Positions 11,977-19,278 of a stretch of 32,104 bases of DNA are shown in pieces; the first letter of the stretch is position 1, and every line of letters begins with the position of its first letter. Below the pieces are notes generated by a model, which did not search any database, was not told the DNA's origin, and saw nothing but the letters and a program-made list of their open reading frames with translations. The stretch is taken from the NCBI GenBank assembly GCA_900540545.1, contig UQGJ01000027.1, forward strand, positions 1 to 32,104. The letters are read 5' to 3'. The position numbers and the translations under genes are program-made. This DNA comes from an uncultured Eubacteriales bacterium (GTDB lineage: Bacteria; Bacillota; Clostridia; Oscillospirales; Oscillospiraceae).

Positions 11977-13422
11977 CTACGCTGTGGTCAGGGTAAAAGT
12001 GAACTCCGTCGCCCCGTCCTCGCTGGTGCAGGAGATATTTTCTTTGTGGTTGTTCAGAATCGTCTTGACGATATACAGCCCCAGGCCCACGCCCTCCCGG
12101 TCCTCGCTGCGGGAGCGGTCGGTCTTGTGGAAGCGGTCGAAGAGGAGGGGTATCTCCTCGGCGGGGATGGTCTCGCCGGTGTTGCGCACCGACACGTAGG
12201 CCTTGCCCGCCTTGACGGCCACCTTCACCCCCAGGGTACTGCCGGGGTTGGAGAACTTGATGGCGTTGTCCAGCAGGTTATAGCACACCTGGGTGATGGC
12301 GTCCGGGTCGCCCCAGACCCGCACCGGGTCGTCGGGGAGCTGGGTGTCCACATCCAGCTCCTTGGCGTTGATTTTCCCCTCCAGGCTCACCAAAACCCGC
12401 AGCATGATCTCGCTGACGTCGAACTGCTCCTGGGCGGTGACGTGCTCGGCGGACTGGAGGCGGCTCAGGTCCAGCATCCGCCGCACCAACCGGGACAGCC
12501 GCCGGGTCTCGGCGGAGATGACGCTCAGGTATTCCTTCTCCCGCTCCGGGGGGATGGTGCCGTCCAGGATGCCGTCGGCAAACCCGGCGATGGTGGTCAT
12601 GGGGGTTTTCAACTCGTGGGAGATATTCGCCACGAACTCGCTGCGCTTGGCCTCGGACTGGGCGATGTTGTCGGCCATGGCGTTGAAAGCCTCGGCCAGC
12701 TCTCCCACCTCGTCGCAGCGCCCGCCGCAGTTCACCCGGGTGTCGTACTCCCCGTGGCCGAACCGCCGCACGGCCTCGGCCATGTCCTGGAGGGGCCTGG
12801 TCATGCGCAGGGAGGTGACGGAGCTGGTGATGAAGGCGATGAGCAGCACCACGATGGCGGTGAAGAAGAAGATGGAGGCAAAGCCCCGCCACATCTCGGT
12901 GATGCTGGACGCCTCGGCGCTGACGATGACCGAGCCCACGGCCACCCGGACCCCCGCCAAATCATAGCAGATGGGGCTTCCCACCACGTACCGCTTTTCC
13001 GGGAACAGCCCCTCCATATCGCTGACTCCGCCAAAGGCGCCCCCCACCTGGAGGGTCTGGACCACCCCGGCGGGCAGGCGCCGCCCGGCCAGGTTGGGTG
13101 CCGCGCCGGTGCCGTCGGAGGAGTAGAGGATCTCGCCGTCCTGGATGCACAGCATCACCGTGGCGTCGGTGACCCGGGCCACCGCCTCCACCGTGGGCTG
13201 AAAGAGGGCGGCCTTCACGGAGAAGCCCCCCAGCTCGGCGTTGCTGGTCATGGCGTCCTCGGCCACCTGGGCGATGTACTCGGCGTTCCGGCGCAGGGCG
13301 TCCTGCTTCTCGCTGATGGTGTAGCGGTAGGTCAGGGTGATGAAGGCCGCGCCCAGCAGGAAGAAGGAGACCAGGATGATCCCCACCATGATCATAAATT
13401 GGCGCTTATAGATGCTTTTCAC
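11977..13422 (-). CDS. Sensor histidine kinase (HAMP, HisKA, HATPase)
   Basis: A 481-residue membrane kinase. TM1 lies at about 10-32, an extracytoplasmic sensor region at 33-178 and TM2 at 181-203. HAMP covers about 204-257 (SLRMTRPLQDMAEAV). The HisKA phospho-acceptor is His269 in FVANISHELKTPMTTIAGF. The ATP-binding domain has the N-box LLDNAIKFSN, F-box LFDRFHKTDRSRS and G2 GVGLGLYIVKTIL; the usual DxG of the G1 box reads RNTGETI, a common variant. It should phosphorylate the response regulator encoded just before it; start and stop overlap as ATGA. The signal is unknown; envelope stress is a fair guess given htrA downstream. The last 20 codons are duplicated beyond a repeat (11747-11809). 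Confidence 0.93.
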   Translation of the reverse strand: MKSIYKRQFMIMVGIILVSFFLLGAAFITLTYRYTISEKQDALRRNAEYIAQVAEDAMTSNAELGGFSVKAALFQPTVEAVARVTDATVMLCIQDGEILYSSDGTGAAPNLAGRRLPAGVVQTLQVGGAFGGVSDMEGLFPEKRYVVGSPICYDLAGVRVAVGSVIVSAEASSITEMWRGFASIFFFTAIVVLLIAFITSSVTSLRMTRPLQDMAEAVRRFGHGEYDTRVNCGGRCDEVGELAEAFNAMADNIAQSEAKRSEFVANISHELKTPMTTIAGFADGILDGTIPPEREKEYLSVISAETRRLSRLVRRMLDLSRLQSAEHVTAQEQFDVSEIMLRVLVSLEGKINAKELDVDTQLPDDPVRVWGDPDAITQVCYNLLDNAIKFSNPGSTLGVKVAVKAGKAYVSVRNTGETIPAEEIPLLFDRFHKTDRSRSEDREGVGLGLYIVKTILNNHKENISCTSEDGATEFTFTLTTA

Positions 13423-14111
13423 TGCATCCCCACCACTTCGAATTTATAGCCCACGCCCCACACCGTCTTGAGACTCCACTGCTCGCTGACCCCCTCCAGC
13501 TTCTCCCGCAGGCGCTTGATGTGCACGTCCACGGTCCGGGAGTCGCCGAAGTAGTCGAAGCCCCACACCTCGTCCAGGAGCTGGTTCCGGGTGAACACCC
13601 GGTTGGGGGAGGCGGCCAGATGGTACAAAAGCTCCAGCTCCTTGGGGGGCGTGTCGATGCGCTTGCCGTCCACCAGCAGCTCGTAGGAGTCCAGGTTGAT
13701 GACCAGCTTGTCGAAGGAGAGCTTCTTCTCCTCGCTCCCCTCCTCGGCCCCGTACCGCCGCATGACGGCGTGGATGCGGGCCAGGACCTCCTTCATCTCG
13801 AAGGGCTTGACGATGTAGTCGTCGGCCCCCATCTCCAGCCCGGAGACCTTGTCCAGGGTCTCGCCCTTAGCAGTTAACATAATAACAGGGGTCTTGTCGG
13901 TCTCCCGAATCTTCCGGCAGACGGACCAGCCGTCCATCACGGGGAGCATGATGTCCAGCAGCACTAGGTCGGGGCGGAAGGCGCGGAACAGCTCCACGCC
14001 CTTGCCGCCGTCGGAGGCCACCTGGGTCTCGAAGCCCTCCTTCTCCAGGTAGAGGTGCAGCAGCTCGGCGATGTTGTTGTCGTCCTCCACGATCAGCACT
14101 TTCTTTGGCAT
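13419..14111 (-). CDS. OmpR/PhoB-family response regulator
   Basis: A 230-residue protein. The receiver domain covers residues 1-118, with acidic pocket ED(10)D, phospho-acceptor Asp53 (LVLLDIMLPVMDG), the switch Thr in VIMLTAKGE and Lys in IVKPFE. The winged-helix DNA-binding domain covers about 132-228 (LSFDKLVINLDSYELLVDG, LTxx-type helices, DSRTVDVHIKRLREKLE, WSLKTVWGVGYKFE). It is transcribed ahead of its kinase. An in-frame GTG upstream falls inside a small GC palindrome, so the ATG at 14111 is taken as the start although its ribosome site (GGTGAAG) is weak. Confidence 0.94.
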   Translation of the reverse strand: MPKKVLIVEDDNNIAELLHLYLEKEGFETQVASDGGKGVELFRAFRPDLVLLDIMLPVMDGWSVCRKIRETDKTPVIMLTAKGETLDKVSGLEMGADDYIVKPFEMKEVLARIHAVMRRYGAEEGSEEKKLSFDKLVINLDSYELLVDGKRIDTPPKELELLYHLAASPNRVFTRNQLLDEVWGFDYFGDSRTVDVHIKRLREKLEGVSEQWSLKTVWGVGYKFEVVGMQ

Positions 14112-14134
14112 AGGGACTTCACCAGCCTTTTCCC

Positions 14135-14203
14135 GGACGGCCACGAGGGCCGTCCCTACAAATTCTGTTGCCTTGGCGTAGGGGCGGCCCTTGCGGCCGC
14201 CCG
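14135..14203. repeat. Inverted pair of small GTAGGG(G/A)CGGCC palindromes
   Basis: Two hairpins facing each other: 14135-14160 (GGACGGCC...GGCCGTCCCTAC) and 14178-14203 (GTAGGGGCGGCC...GGCCGCCC). They lie within the leader of the response regulator. Related copies are at 2692-2771, 19203-19275, 20603-20627, 21675-21696 and 30091-30115. Confidence 0.8.
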
Positions 14204-14212
14204 CTCGTCTCC

Positions 14213-14218
14213 ATTATA
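14213..14218 (-). promoter_or_regulatory. Possible -10 of the response regulator operon
   Basis: Consensus TATAAT on the minus strand between the CDF gene and the regulator. The best -35 (TTCACC) is 19 bases away and weak, which would suit an activator-dependent promoter. The resulting leader would carry the inverted palindrome pair. Confidence 0.45.
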
Positions 14219-14254
14219 CCCCAATCCACCCCCATTGGGTGAACTTTTTGTAAA

Positions 14255-15421
14255 TCAGCCCACCTCGGTGTAGGCCCGGTCCAGGGAGACCACGGTGAAG
14301 TAGTTCTCCCCCATGGTCCGGGCCTTGGCCGCGATGGCGGAGCGGACCTCCTCGTCGGTGAGGGGGCAGCCGTGGGGGACCACCGCGTCGAAAATCAGGT
14401 TCTGGTGGTCCGGCCCCTGGGTCATGCGGAAGTCGTGGATGGTCATGGCCGGGTCGATGTCCTTCACCAGGGCCGCCATGCGGATGCGCAGGTCGGCCAC
14501 CACCGGGTCGTCGGTGGCGATGGGGTCCATGTGGATGACGGCCTCCACCCGGAACTTCCGGTGGAGCTCCTTCTCGATGTTGTCGATCTCGTCGTGGACC
14601 TCCAGCACGTTGGCCGTCATGGGCACCTCGGCGTGGAGGGAGATCATGCACCGGCCGGGGCCGTAGTCGTGAACCACCAGGTCGTGGACCCCGGCGATCA
14701 GGGGGTGGGCCAGGACGGTCTCCAGGATGCCGCGGACCAGGGCGGGGTCGGGGCTCTGGCCCAGCAGGGGGTCCAGGGTGTCCTTGGCCGCCCCCCAGCC
14801 CGCCTTGAGGATGAAGGCCGCCACCACCACGCCCACGAAGCCGTCGATGTGCCACCCGGAGAAGTGGCCCACCAGCGTGCCCAGCAGGACGGCGGAGGTG
14901 GCAACCACGTCGGACAGGGAGTCGGTGGCCGTCGCCATCATGGCCGCCGAGTCGATGCGGCGGCTCAGGCGGCGGTTGAAGAAGTACATCCACAGCTTCA
15001 CCAGAATGGAGGCCGCCAGCACGCCGATGGAGGCCCAGGAGAACACCACCTCCTCCGGGGTGATGATCTTCCCGATGGCCGACTTGCCCAGCTCCAGCCC
15101 CACCAGCAGGATGGCCACCGCCACCACCAGCCCGGACAGGTATTCGATGCGCCCGTGGCCGAAGGGGTGGTCCTCATCGGCCTGCTTGGCCGCCATGTGG
15201 AACCCTGCCAGGGTCACCACGGAGGAGCCGGCGTCGGAGAGGTTGTTGAAGGCGTCGGCGGTGATGGCGATGGAGCCGGTCCACAGCCCCGCCAGGAACT
15301 TGCCGCAGGAGAGCAGCAGGTTCAGGGCGATGCCCACCAGGCCCGACAGAAGCCCGTATTTCTCCCGGGATTCGGCGGCGTCGGGGGCCTTGATGAAGGT
15401 CTTTACCAGCCAGTCGGTCAT
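14255..15421 (-). CDS. Cation diffusion facilitator (CDF) metal transporter
   Basis: A 388-residue protein that exports divalent cations (Zn, Fe, Mn or Co) in exchange for protons. The membrane domain has about six helices, with metal-site motifs ITADAFNNLSDAGSS in helix 2 and MMATATDSLSDVVATSAV in helix 5, plus the loop DEDHPFGHGRIEYLSG. The cytoplasmic dimer domain starts at about 285, with His-rich metal sites (HDLVVHDYGP, ISLHAEVPM). The C-terminal part (from KDIDPAMTIHDFRMTQGP) is longer than in minimal CDFs. The metal is not certain; the DxxxD-type NNLSD/DSLSD sites fit Mn or Fe as much as Zn. The start at 15421 uses AAGGAG lying inside the rqcP stop region, 4 bases apart, so translation is coupled. 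Confidence 0.92.
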   Translation of the reverse strand: MTDWLVKTFIKAPDAAESREKYGLLSGLVGIALNLLLSCGKFLAGLWTGSIAITADAFNNLSDAGSSVVTLAGFHMAAKQADEDHPFGHGRIEYLSGLVVAVAILLVGLELGKSAIGKIITPEEVVFSWASIGVLAASILVKLWMYFFNRRLSRRIDSAAMMATATDSLSDVVATSAVLLGTLVGHFSGWHIDGFVGVVVAAFILKAGWGAAKDTLDPLLGQSPDPALVRGILETVLAHPLIAGVHDLVVHDYGPGRCMISLHAEVPMTANVLEVHDEIDNIEKELHRKFRVEAVIHMDPIATDDPVVADLRIRMAALVKDIDPAMTIHDFRMTQGPDHQNLIFDAVVPHGCPLTDEEVRSAIAAKARTMGENYFTVVSLDRAYTEVG

Positions 15422-15425
15422 CGTA

Positions 15426-15665
15426 TTACAGCTCCTTATACATGGCGGGGGCCTCGTCCTTGCCCACGTGCTCGCTGACGGCCAGGACTTCCACCCTGGT
15501 GACCCGCTCACCGAAGCGGAACTCCAGCACGTCGCCCACCTTCACGTCGTAGGACGCCTTCACGCTCCGCCCGTTGGCGGACACCCGCTGATTGTCGCAG
15601 GCCTCGTTGGCCACCGTCCGGCGCTTGATGAGCCGGGAGACCTTGAGCCATTTGTCTAACCGCAT
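15426..15665 (-). CDS. rqcP: S4 domain protein RqcP (YabO/HslR-like)
   Basis: A 79-residue single S4 RNA-binding domain (MRLDKWLKVSRLIKRRTVANEACDNQRVSANGRSVKAS) with a short C-terminal extension. The B. subtilis counterpart, RqcP (YabO), works with RqcH on stalled 50S subunits to add poly-alanine tails. The neighbours yabM- and yabN-like upstream support the assignment. The ATG is preceded by GAGGTGAT. Repeat R2 begins 20 bases upstream of the ATG and the preceding hup gene has its own terminator, so its promoter must lie in or beyond R2. Confidence 0.93.
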   Translation of the reverse strand: MRLDKWLKVSRLIKRRTVANEACDNQRVSANGRSVKASYDVKVGDVLEFRFGERVTRVEVLAVSEHVGKDEAPAMYKEL

Positions 15666-15685
15666 AATATCACCTCAAAATGGAT

Positions 15686-16272
15686 GGAGTTCCCTCCGGG
15701 GGCGGAGTCCCTCCGGGGGCACCCCTTTCCACGTGGAAAGGGGTGGGAAAGACGCCAGGGCTTCGGCCCTGGACCTAAGAGCGCCGCCAACGAAGCCCGG
15801 CAGTCGAAACCGGCTAGCGGTAACAAGTCTGCCCTTCCGCTCCCGCCCCGGCCGTTACGGCCTATCCCGCAATCGGTCACCCTCCATGCGCTGGCGCGGC
15901 GCGCCTAGCATGGCGATGCCCGGCAAGGCTGGTGCATGACGGCGGGCGGCCCGTGCATACTGGCAACTGGCGCAAGGCCGATTCAAACACGCAGATACCT
16001 TGTGGCGGCCCGTTTGCACCCATCAAAACGCAACTATCATCAAATCTTGCCGGGTCATATGCCGAGGGGCGGCAGCCGAAGTCGTTCTAGCGCCAGACCG
16101 ATACGGGCTGCAACGGCTTTCAAGTCTTGCCAGCCCCCAACACCCGTACCGCCGCCCGGCCGTTCCCGGGGTCCAGGGGGCGGCAAATAGGGCCACAGCG
16201 TGGCCCGTGCCGCCCCTGGTCCTTCCGTCCCCTTTCTTCGAGAAGAAAGGGGACCCGCCGGAGGCATACCCT
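15686..16272 (-). repeat. Long intergenic repeat R2 (about 590 bp)
   Basis: Second long repeat, homologous to R1 (2437-3100) and in the same orientation. The left end has TTTCCACGTGGAAA (15727-15740) between the GGCGGAGTCCCTCCGGGGGC and GGGCTTCGGCCC parts. The right end (from about 16172) has GGGGTCCAGGGGGCGGC and a different palindrome (CTTTCTTCGAGAAGAAAG, 16227-16244). The interior TTTGCACCCATCAAAACGCA (16012-16031) and GCCGGGTCATATGCCGAGGG (16047-16066) are identical to R1. It lacks the inverted palindrome pair that R1 carries. It fills the gap between hup and rqcP. No gene is assigned in it, though a minus-strand frame at 16023-16280 shares its C-terminal half with one in R1. Confidence 0.87.
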
Positions 16273-16278
16273 GGATAC

Positions 16279-16308
16279 AAAAGCGGCCCCGGGTCACCCC
16301 GGAGCCGC
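16279..16308 (-). terminator. Terminator of the HU gene
   Basis: GCGGCTCCGGGG/CCCGGGGCCGC stem (16283-16308) is followed on the minus strand by TTTT. It lies 36 bases past the hup stop and overlaps the edge of R2. Confidence 0.75.
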
Positions 16309-16343
16309 CGCTCGATGCACTTGCTGCCGTTCCAGGTAATTAC

Positions 16344-16619
16344 TTACTTGGAAACAGCGTCCTTCAGAGCCTTGCCGGCCTTGAACACGGGCACGGTGGA
16401 GGCGGGGATCTTGATCTGCTCCTTGGTCTTGGGGTTGCGGCCGATGCGCTCGGCGCGCTTCTTCACCTCGAAAGCGCCAAAGCCCACCAGCTGGACCTTG
16501 TCTTCCTTGGCCAGGCACTCGGTGATGGCGTCGATGGCGGCGTTGATGGCGCTCTCAGTGTCCTTCTTGGACAGGCCAGCCTTCTCGGCGGCGGCATTGA
16601 TCAGTTCAGCCTTATTCAT
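16344..16619 (-). CDS. hup: HU family DNA-binding protein
   Basis: A 91-residue nucleoid protein that bends DNA as a homodimer. It begins MNKAELINAAAEKAGLSKKD, followed by the dimer core (AINAAIDAITECLAKEDKVQLVGFGAFEVK) and the DNA-binding arm with the Pro-containing tip (RIGRNPKTKEQIKIPAS), then VPVFKAGKALKDAV. Its length is exactly that of the family. AGGAGGAA precedes the ATG. It lies between mazG and rqcP, a position also occupied by HU genes in many Clostridia. Confidence 0.97.
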   Translation of the reverse strand: MNKAELINAAAEKAGLSKKDTESAINAAIDAITECLAKEDKVQLVGFGAFEVKKRAERIGRNPKTKEQIKIPASTVPVFKAGKALKDAVSK

Positions 16620-16712
16620 GTGCGGGTTCCTCCTACAATCTTTTTTCGGGCGTAAAAGAGTGATACGTCCTTTTGTATTACTTAAAGCGGGTCCCCAAAA
16701 AGGGGTTCGCCT

Positions 16713-17507
16713 TTAAGTCTCGGTCTGCTTGGCCCGGTCCCACAGGGCGTCCATCTCGGCCAGGGTCATGTCCTTCAGGTCCCGGCCCCCGGCCCTGGCG
16801 GCGTCCTCTACCTGGCGGAACCGCCGGGCGAACTTGTCGCAGGCGGCCCCCAGAGCGTCCTCCGGGTCGGCGTGGACGAACCGGGCCACGTTGACGGCGG
16901 CGAAGAGCAGGTCGCCCAGCTCCTCCTCGATGTTGGAGCCTTCAGCGATGGCCGCTTTCAGCTCCCCGGTCTCCTCGTCCAGCTTTTCCAGCGCCCCGGA
17001 CACGTCCGGCCAGTCGAAGCCCACCTTGGCGGCCTTCTTCTGGACCTTCTCCGCCCGCCAGAGGCCGGGCAGAGATTTGGCGACTGCGTCCACGCTGTCG
17101 GCGGCGGTGGTCTGGTGCTTCTCCTGCTTTTTGAGCTCGTCCCAGTTTTGCAGGACTTCCCCGCTGCCGGAGACGGTCACGTCGCCGAACACGTGGGGGT
17201 GGCGGAAGATGAGCTTTTTGCAGATGCCGTCGGCCACGCCGTCCAAATCGAAGCGGCCCAGCTCCTGCTCCATGCGGGCATGGAAAACGACCTGGAGCAG
17301 AACGTCCCCCAGCTCCTCTCTCAGGTGGTCGGGGTCCTCCTCGTCAATGGCCTCCACGGCCTCGTAGGCCTCCTCCAAAAAATTACGGCGGATGGAGTGG
17401 TGGTCCTGCTCCCGGTCCCAGGGGCACCCCCCCGGCTCCCGGAGAATTTTGACGATTTCTACCAAGTCGTTGACGCTGTAAGATTCCTTACTCTGAAAAT
17501 CTATCAT
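16713..17507 (-). CDS. mazG: Nucleoside triphosphate pyrophosphohydrolase MazG (YabN C-terminal type)
   Basis: A 264-residue all-alpha NTP pyrophosphatase that hydrolyses (d)NTPs to (d)NMP and PPi. It has two MazG repeats: the first with CPWDREQDHHSI, EEAYEAVEAI and EELGDVLLQVVFHA (the EExxE-ExxD metal site), the second with EETGELKAAI and EELGDLLFAAVNVARF. In B. subtilis YabN the MazG part is fused to a tetrapyrrole methylase domain; here the methylase half is absent. It lies directly downstream of the flippase gene, matching the yabM-yabN order. Confidence 0.94.
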   Translation of the reverse strand: MIDFQSKESYSVNDLVEIVKILREPGGCPWDREQDHHSIRRNFLEEAYEAVEAIDEEDPDHLREELGDVLLQVVFHARMEQELGRFDLDGVADGICKKLIFRHPHVFGDVTVSGSGEVLQNWDELKKQEKHQTTAADSVDAVAKSLPGLWRAEKVQKKAAKVGFDWPDVSGALEKLDEETGELKAAIAEGSNIEEELGDLLFAAVNVARFVHADPEDALGAACDKFARRFRQVEDAARAGGRDLKDMTLAEMDALWDRAKQTET

Positions 17508-17548
17508 ATTTCTCTACCTTCTGCAAGCTATTTTTCAATATTTCTGCC

Positions 17549-19165
17549 TTACAGCCTCAAAATTTTCGCAATTTTGTCACCCTTGGGCATGAGCGAGAGG
17601 TCCTCCCTGGAAATCGCGCGCAGGACCACCACCAAAATCACGTAAATCACCCCACCCACGGCGATGGAGAACAGGGTGGACAGGGTGTTGCCCAGGAAGC
17701 GGCTGACCAGCCCGTAGACGGCCCACACCGCCACCCCCATGACCCCGGCGGCAATGGCGGGTTTGAGGAAGACCTTGGTATAGTTGGGGGACGCCGGGAT
17801 CACACGCTTGATGAGGAACAGCTCCAGGACGGCAATGATGATGTAACACACCAGAGTCCCCACCGGCGCGCCCGCGATCCCAATGGCGTGGACCAGGAAG
17901 TAGTTCACCGCCAGCTTGGCCAGGCAGCCGATGGCCATGACGACAATGGGCAGATTGACAAAGCCGTTGGCCTGGAGGATCGAGTTGCAAATCAGCATGA
18001 CGCAGACAAAAATAGACGCAATGCCCAAAACGGCCAGAGCCGGGTCGGCCACGGCATGGTCGGTATTGTTCGCCAGGAGGTGCATGATGGGACCGGCCAG
18101 GGCTGTGAGTCCAAAGCCCGCGGGCAGGGCCAGCAGGACCCCCACCCGGAGAGAGGATTCGGCGATGCGCCCCGCCCCGATCTTGTCGCGCCGGGTCCGG
18201 CAGGCGGAAATGGCGGGGATCACGCTGGCTGTGAGGGCTACCATAAAGGAGGACGGCAGATTATAGATGTTGATGGCCCGCTGGTACGCCCCGTACATCC
18301 CCGCCACGGGATCGTCCAGCCCCGCCTCCTTCAGCACCTTGGCCGACGGCAGGTTCATCATATCCCGCAGGATGTTCTGCACCTGGTAGGTGTCCAGCCA
18401 CGTAGTGATCGGCACGATGGAGGCGCCAATGGTGATGGGCACGGCAATGACCAGCAGACGTTTCAGGATCGCCATATGGCTGTCCGGCGTATCGTCCAGC
18501 CGGCCGCCCTCCCGCCGGCGGAGCCGGATGTGGTCAAAAATCAGATAGACCAGGGAGATGCCCGCACCGGCGGTAACGCCGAAGATGGCTCCGGCGGCGG
18601 CGTCCTCGCTGGCGCTGTGGACCACGTTGACCAGATACCAGGCCAGCACCAGACCGACGATCAGCTTGCCCAGCGCCTCGATGATTTGGGACACGGAGGT
18701 GGGCACCATGTTGGAGTGGCCCTGGGCGTAGCCCCGGAACGTGGACAGGACGCAGACGAAGAAGCAGGCGGGCGCCAGGGCCATCACTGCGTGGGCCGCC
18801 AGGTCGTCTCCCTGCAATTTTGCCAGAGGCTCGGCCATGCGGAACATGACCAGGAAGCTGACCAGCCCCAGGATGAAGAAGGTGACCAGGGCCACATTAA
18901 AGATGCGGTGGACCTGATTGCGCCGCCCCTGGGTGTTGGCCTCCGAGATGGTCTTGGACAGCGCTACCGGCAGTCCGGCGGTGGACACCATCAGCAGGAG
19001 GTTATAGATGACGTAGGCATTGGTGAAGTGGGCCGTACCGGCATCTCCGATGATATTTTGGAGCGGTATCTTATAGAGCGCCCCGATGACCTTGACGATG
19101 ACGATGCCCGCCGCCAAAATGGCGGCCCCGCCGAAGAAGGTATTTTTCTTTTCTTGTTGTGCCAA
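17549..19165 (-). CDS. MATE-type lipid/polysaccharide flippase, SpoVB/YabM-like
   Basis: A 538-residue protein with about 14 membrane helices, in the MOP/MVF flippase superfamily. Features include GGAAILAAGIVIVKVIGALYKIPLQNIIG at the N-terminus, PVALSKTISEANTQGR and the FRGYAQGHSNMVPTSVSQIIEALG stretch typical of SpoVB-like proteins. Such proteins translocate lipid-linked wall or polysaccharide precursors and SpoVB is needed for spore cortex. Position before mazG suggests YabM. The only suitable start is TTG at 19163-19165, with an in-frame stop two codons upstream; GAAAGG lies about 13 bases before it. Both SpoVB and YabM are possible names. Confidence 0.9.
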   Translation of the reverse strand: MAQQEKKNTFFGGAAILAAGIVIVKVIGALYKIPLQNIIGDAGTAHFTNAYVIYNLLLMVSTAGLPVALSKTISEANTQGRRNQVHRIFNVALVTFFILGLVSFLVMFRMAEPLAKLQGDDLAAHAVMALAPACFFVCVLSTFRGYAQGHSNMVPTSVSQIIEALGKLIVGLVLAWYLVNVVHSASEDAAAGAIFGVTAGAGISLVYLIFDHIRLRRREGGRLDDTPDSHMAILKRLLVIAVPITIGASIVPITTWLDTYQVQNILRDMMNLPSAKVLKEAGLDDPVAGMYGAYQRAINIYNLPSSFMVALTASVIPAISACRTRRDKIGAGRIAESSLRVGVLLALPAGFGLTALAGPIMHLLANNTDHAVADPALAVLGIASIFVCVMLICNSILQANGFVNLPIVVMAIGCLAKLAVNYFLVHAIGIAGAPVGTLVCYIIIAVLELFLIKRVIPASPNYTKVFLKPAIAAGVMGVAVWAVYGLVSRFLGNTLSTLFSIAVGGVIYVILVVVLRAISREDLSLMPKGDKIAKILRL

Positions 19166-19202
19166 TGGCTACACAGCCTTTCGCTTTGATTGGTTGGACA
19201 TG

Positions 19203-19275
19203 GCGGGCCGTCGAGGACGCCGGCCCCTACGCACCGCCAAGCAGTGCCGTAGGGCGCGGCGTCCCCGACGCGCCC
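19203..19275. repeat. Inverted pair of small GTAGGGGCGGCC-type palindromes
   Basis: 19203-19230 (ending GGCCCCTAC) and 19249-19275 (beginning GTAGGGCGCGGC) face each other between mtaD and the flippase gene. Arms are more diverged than in other copies. Confidence 0.65.
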
Positions 19276-19278
19276 CGC

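Noticed and set aside
11830..13449. Long plus-strand open frame over the histidine kinase
   Set aside because: Antisense shadow; the kinase motifs on the minus strand are decisive, and the plus frame begins in repeat B.
16683..16712. Hairpin-like CTTAAAGCGGGTCCCC...CGCCTTTAAG between mazG and hup
   Set aside because: Inverted arms are imperfect and no T-tract follows on either strand; it could be a repeat remnant but I could not support a terminator or regulatory call.
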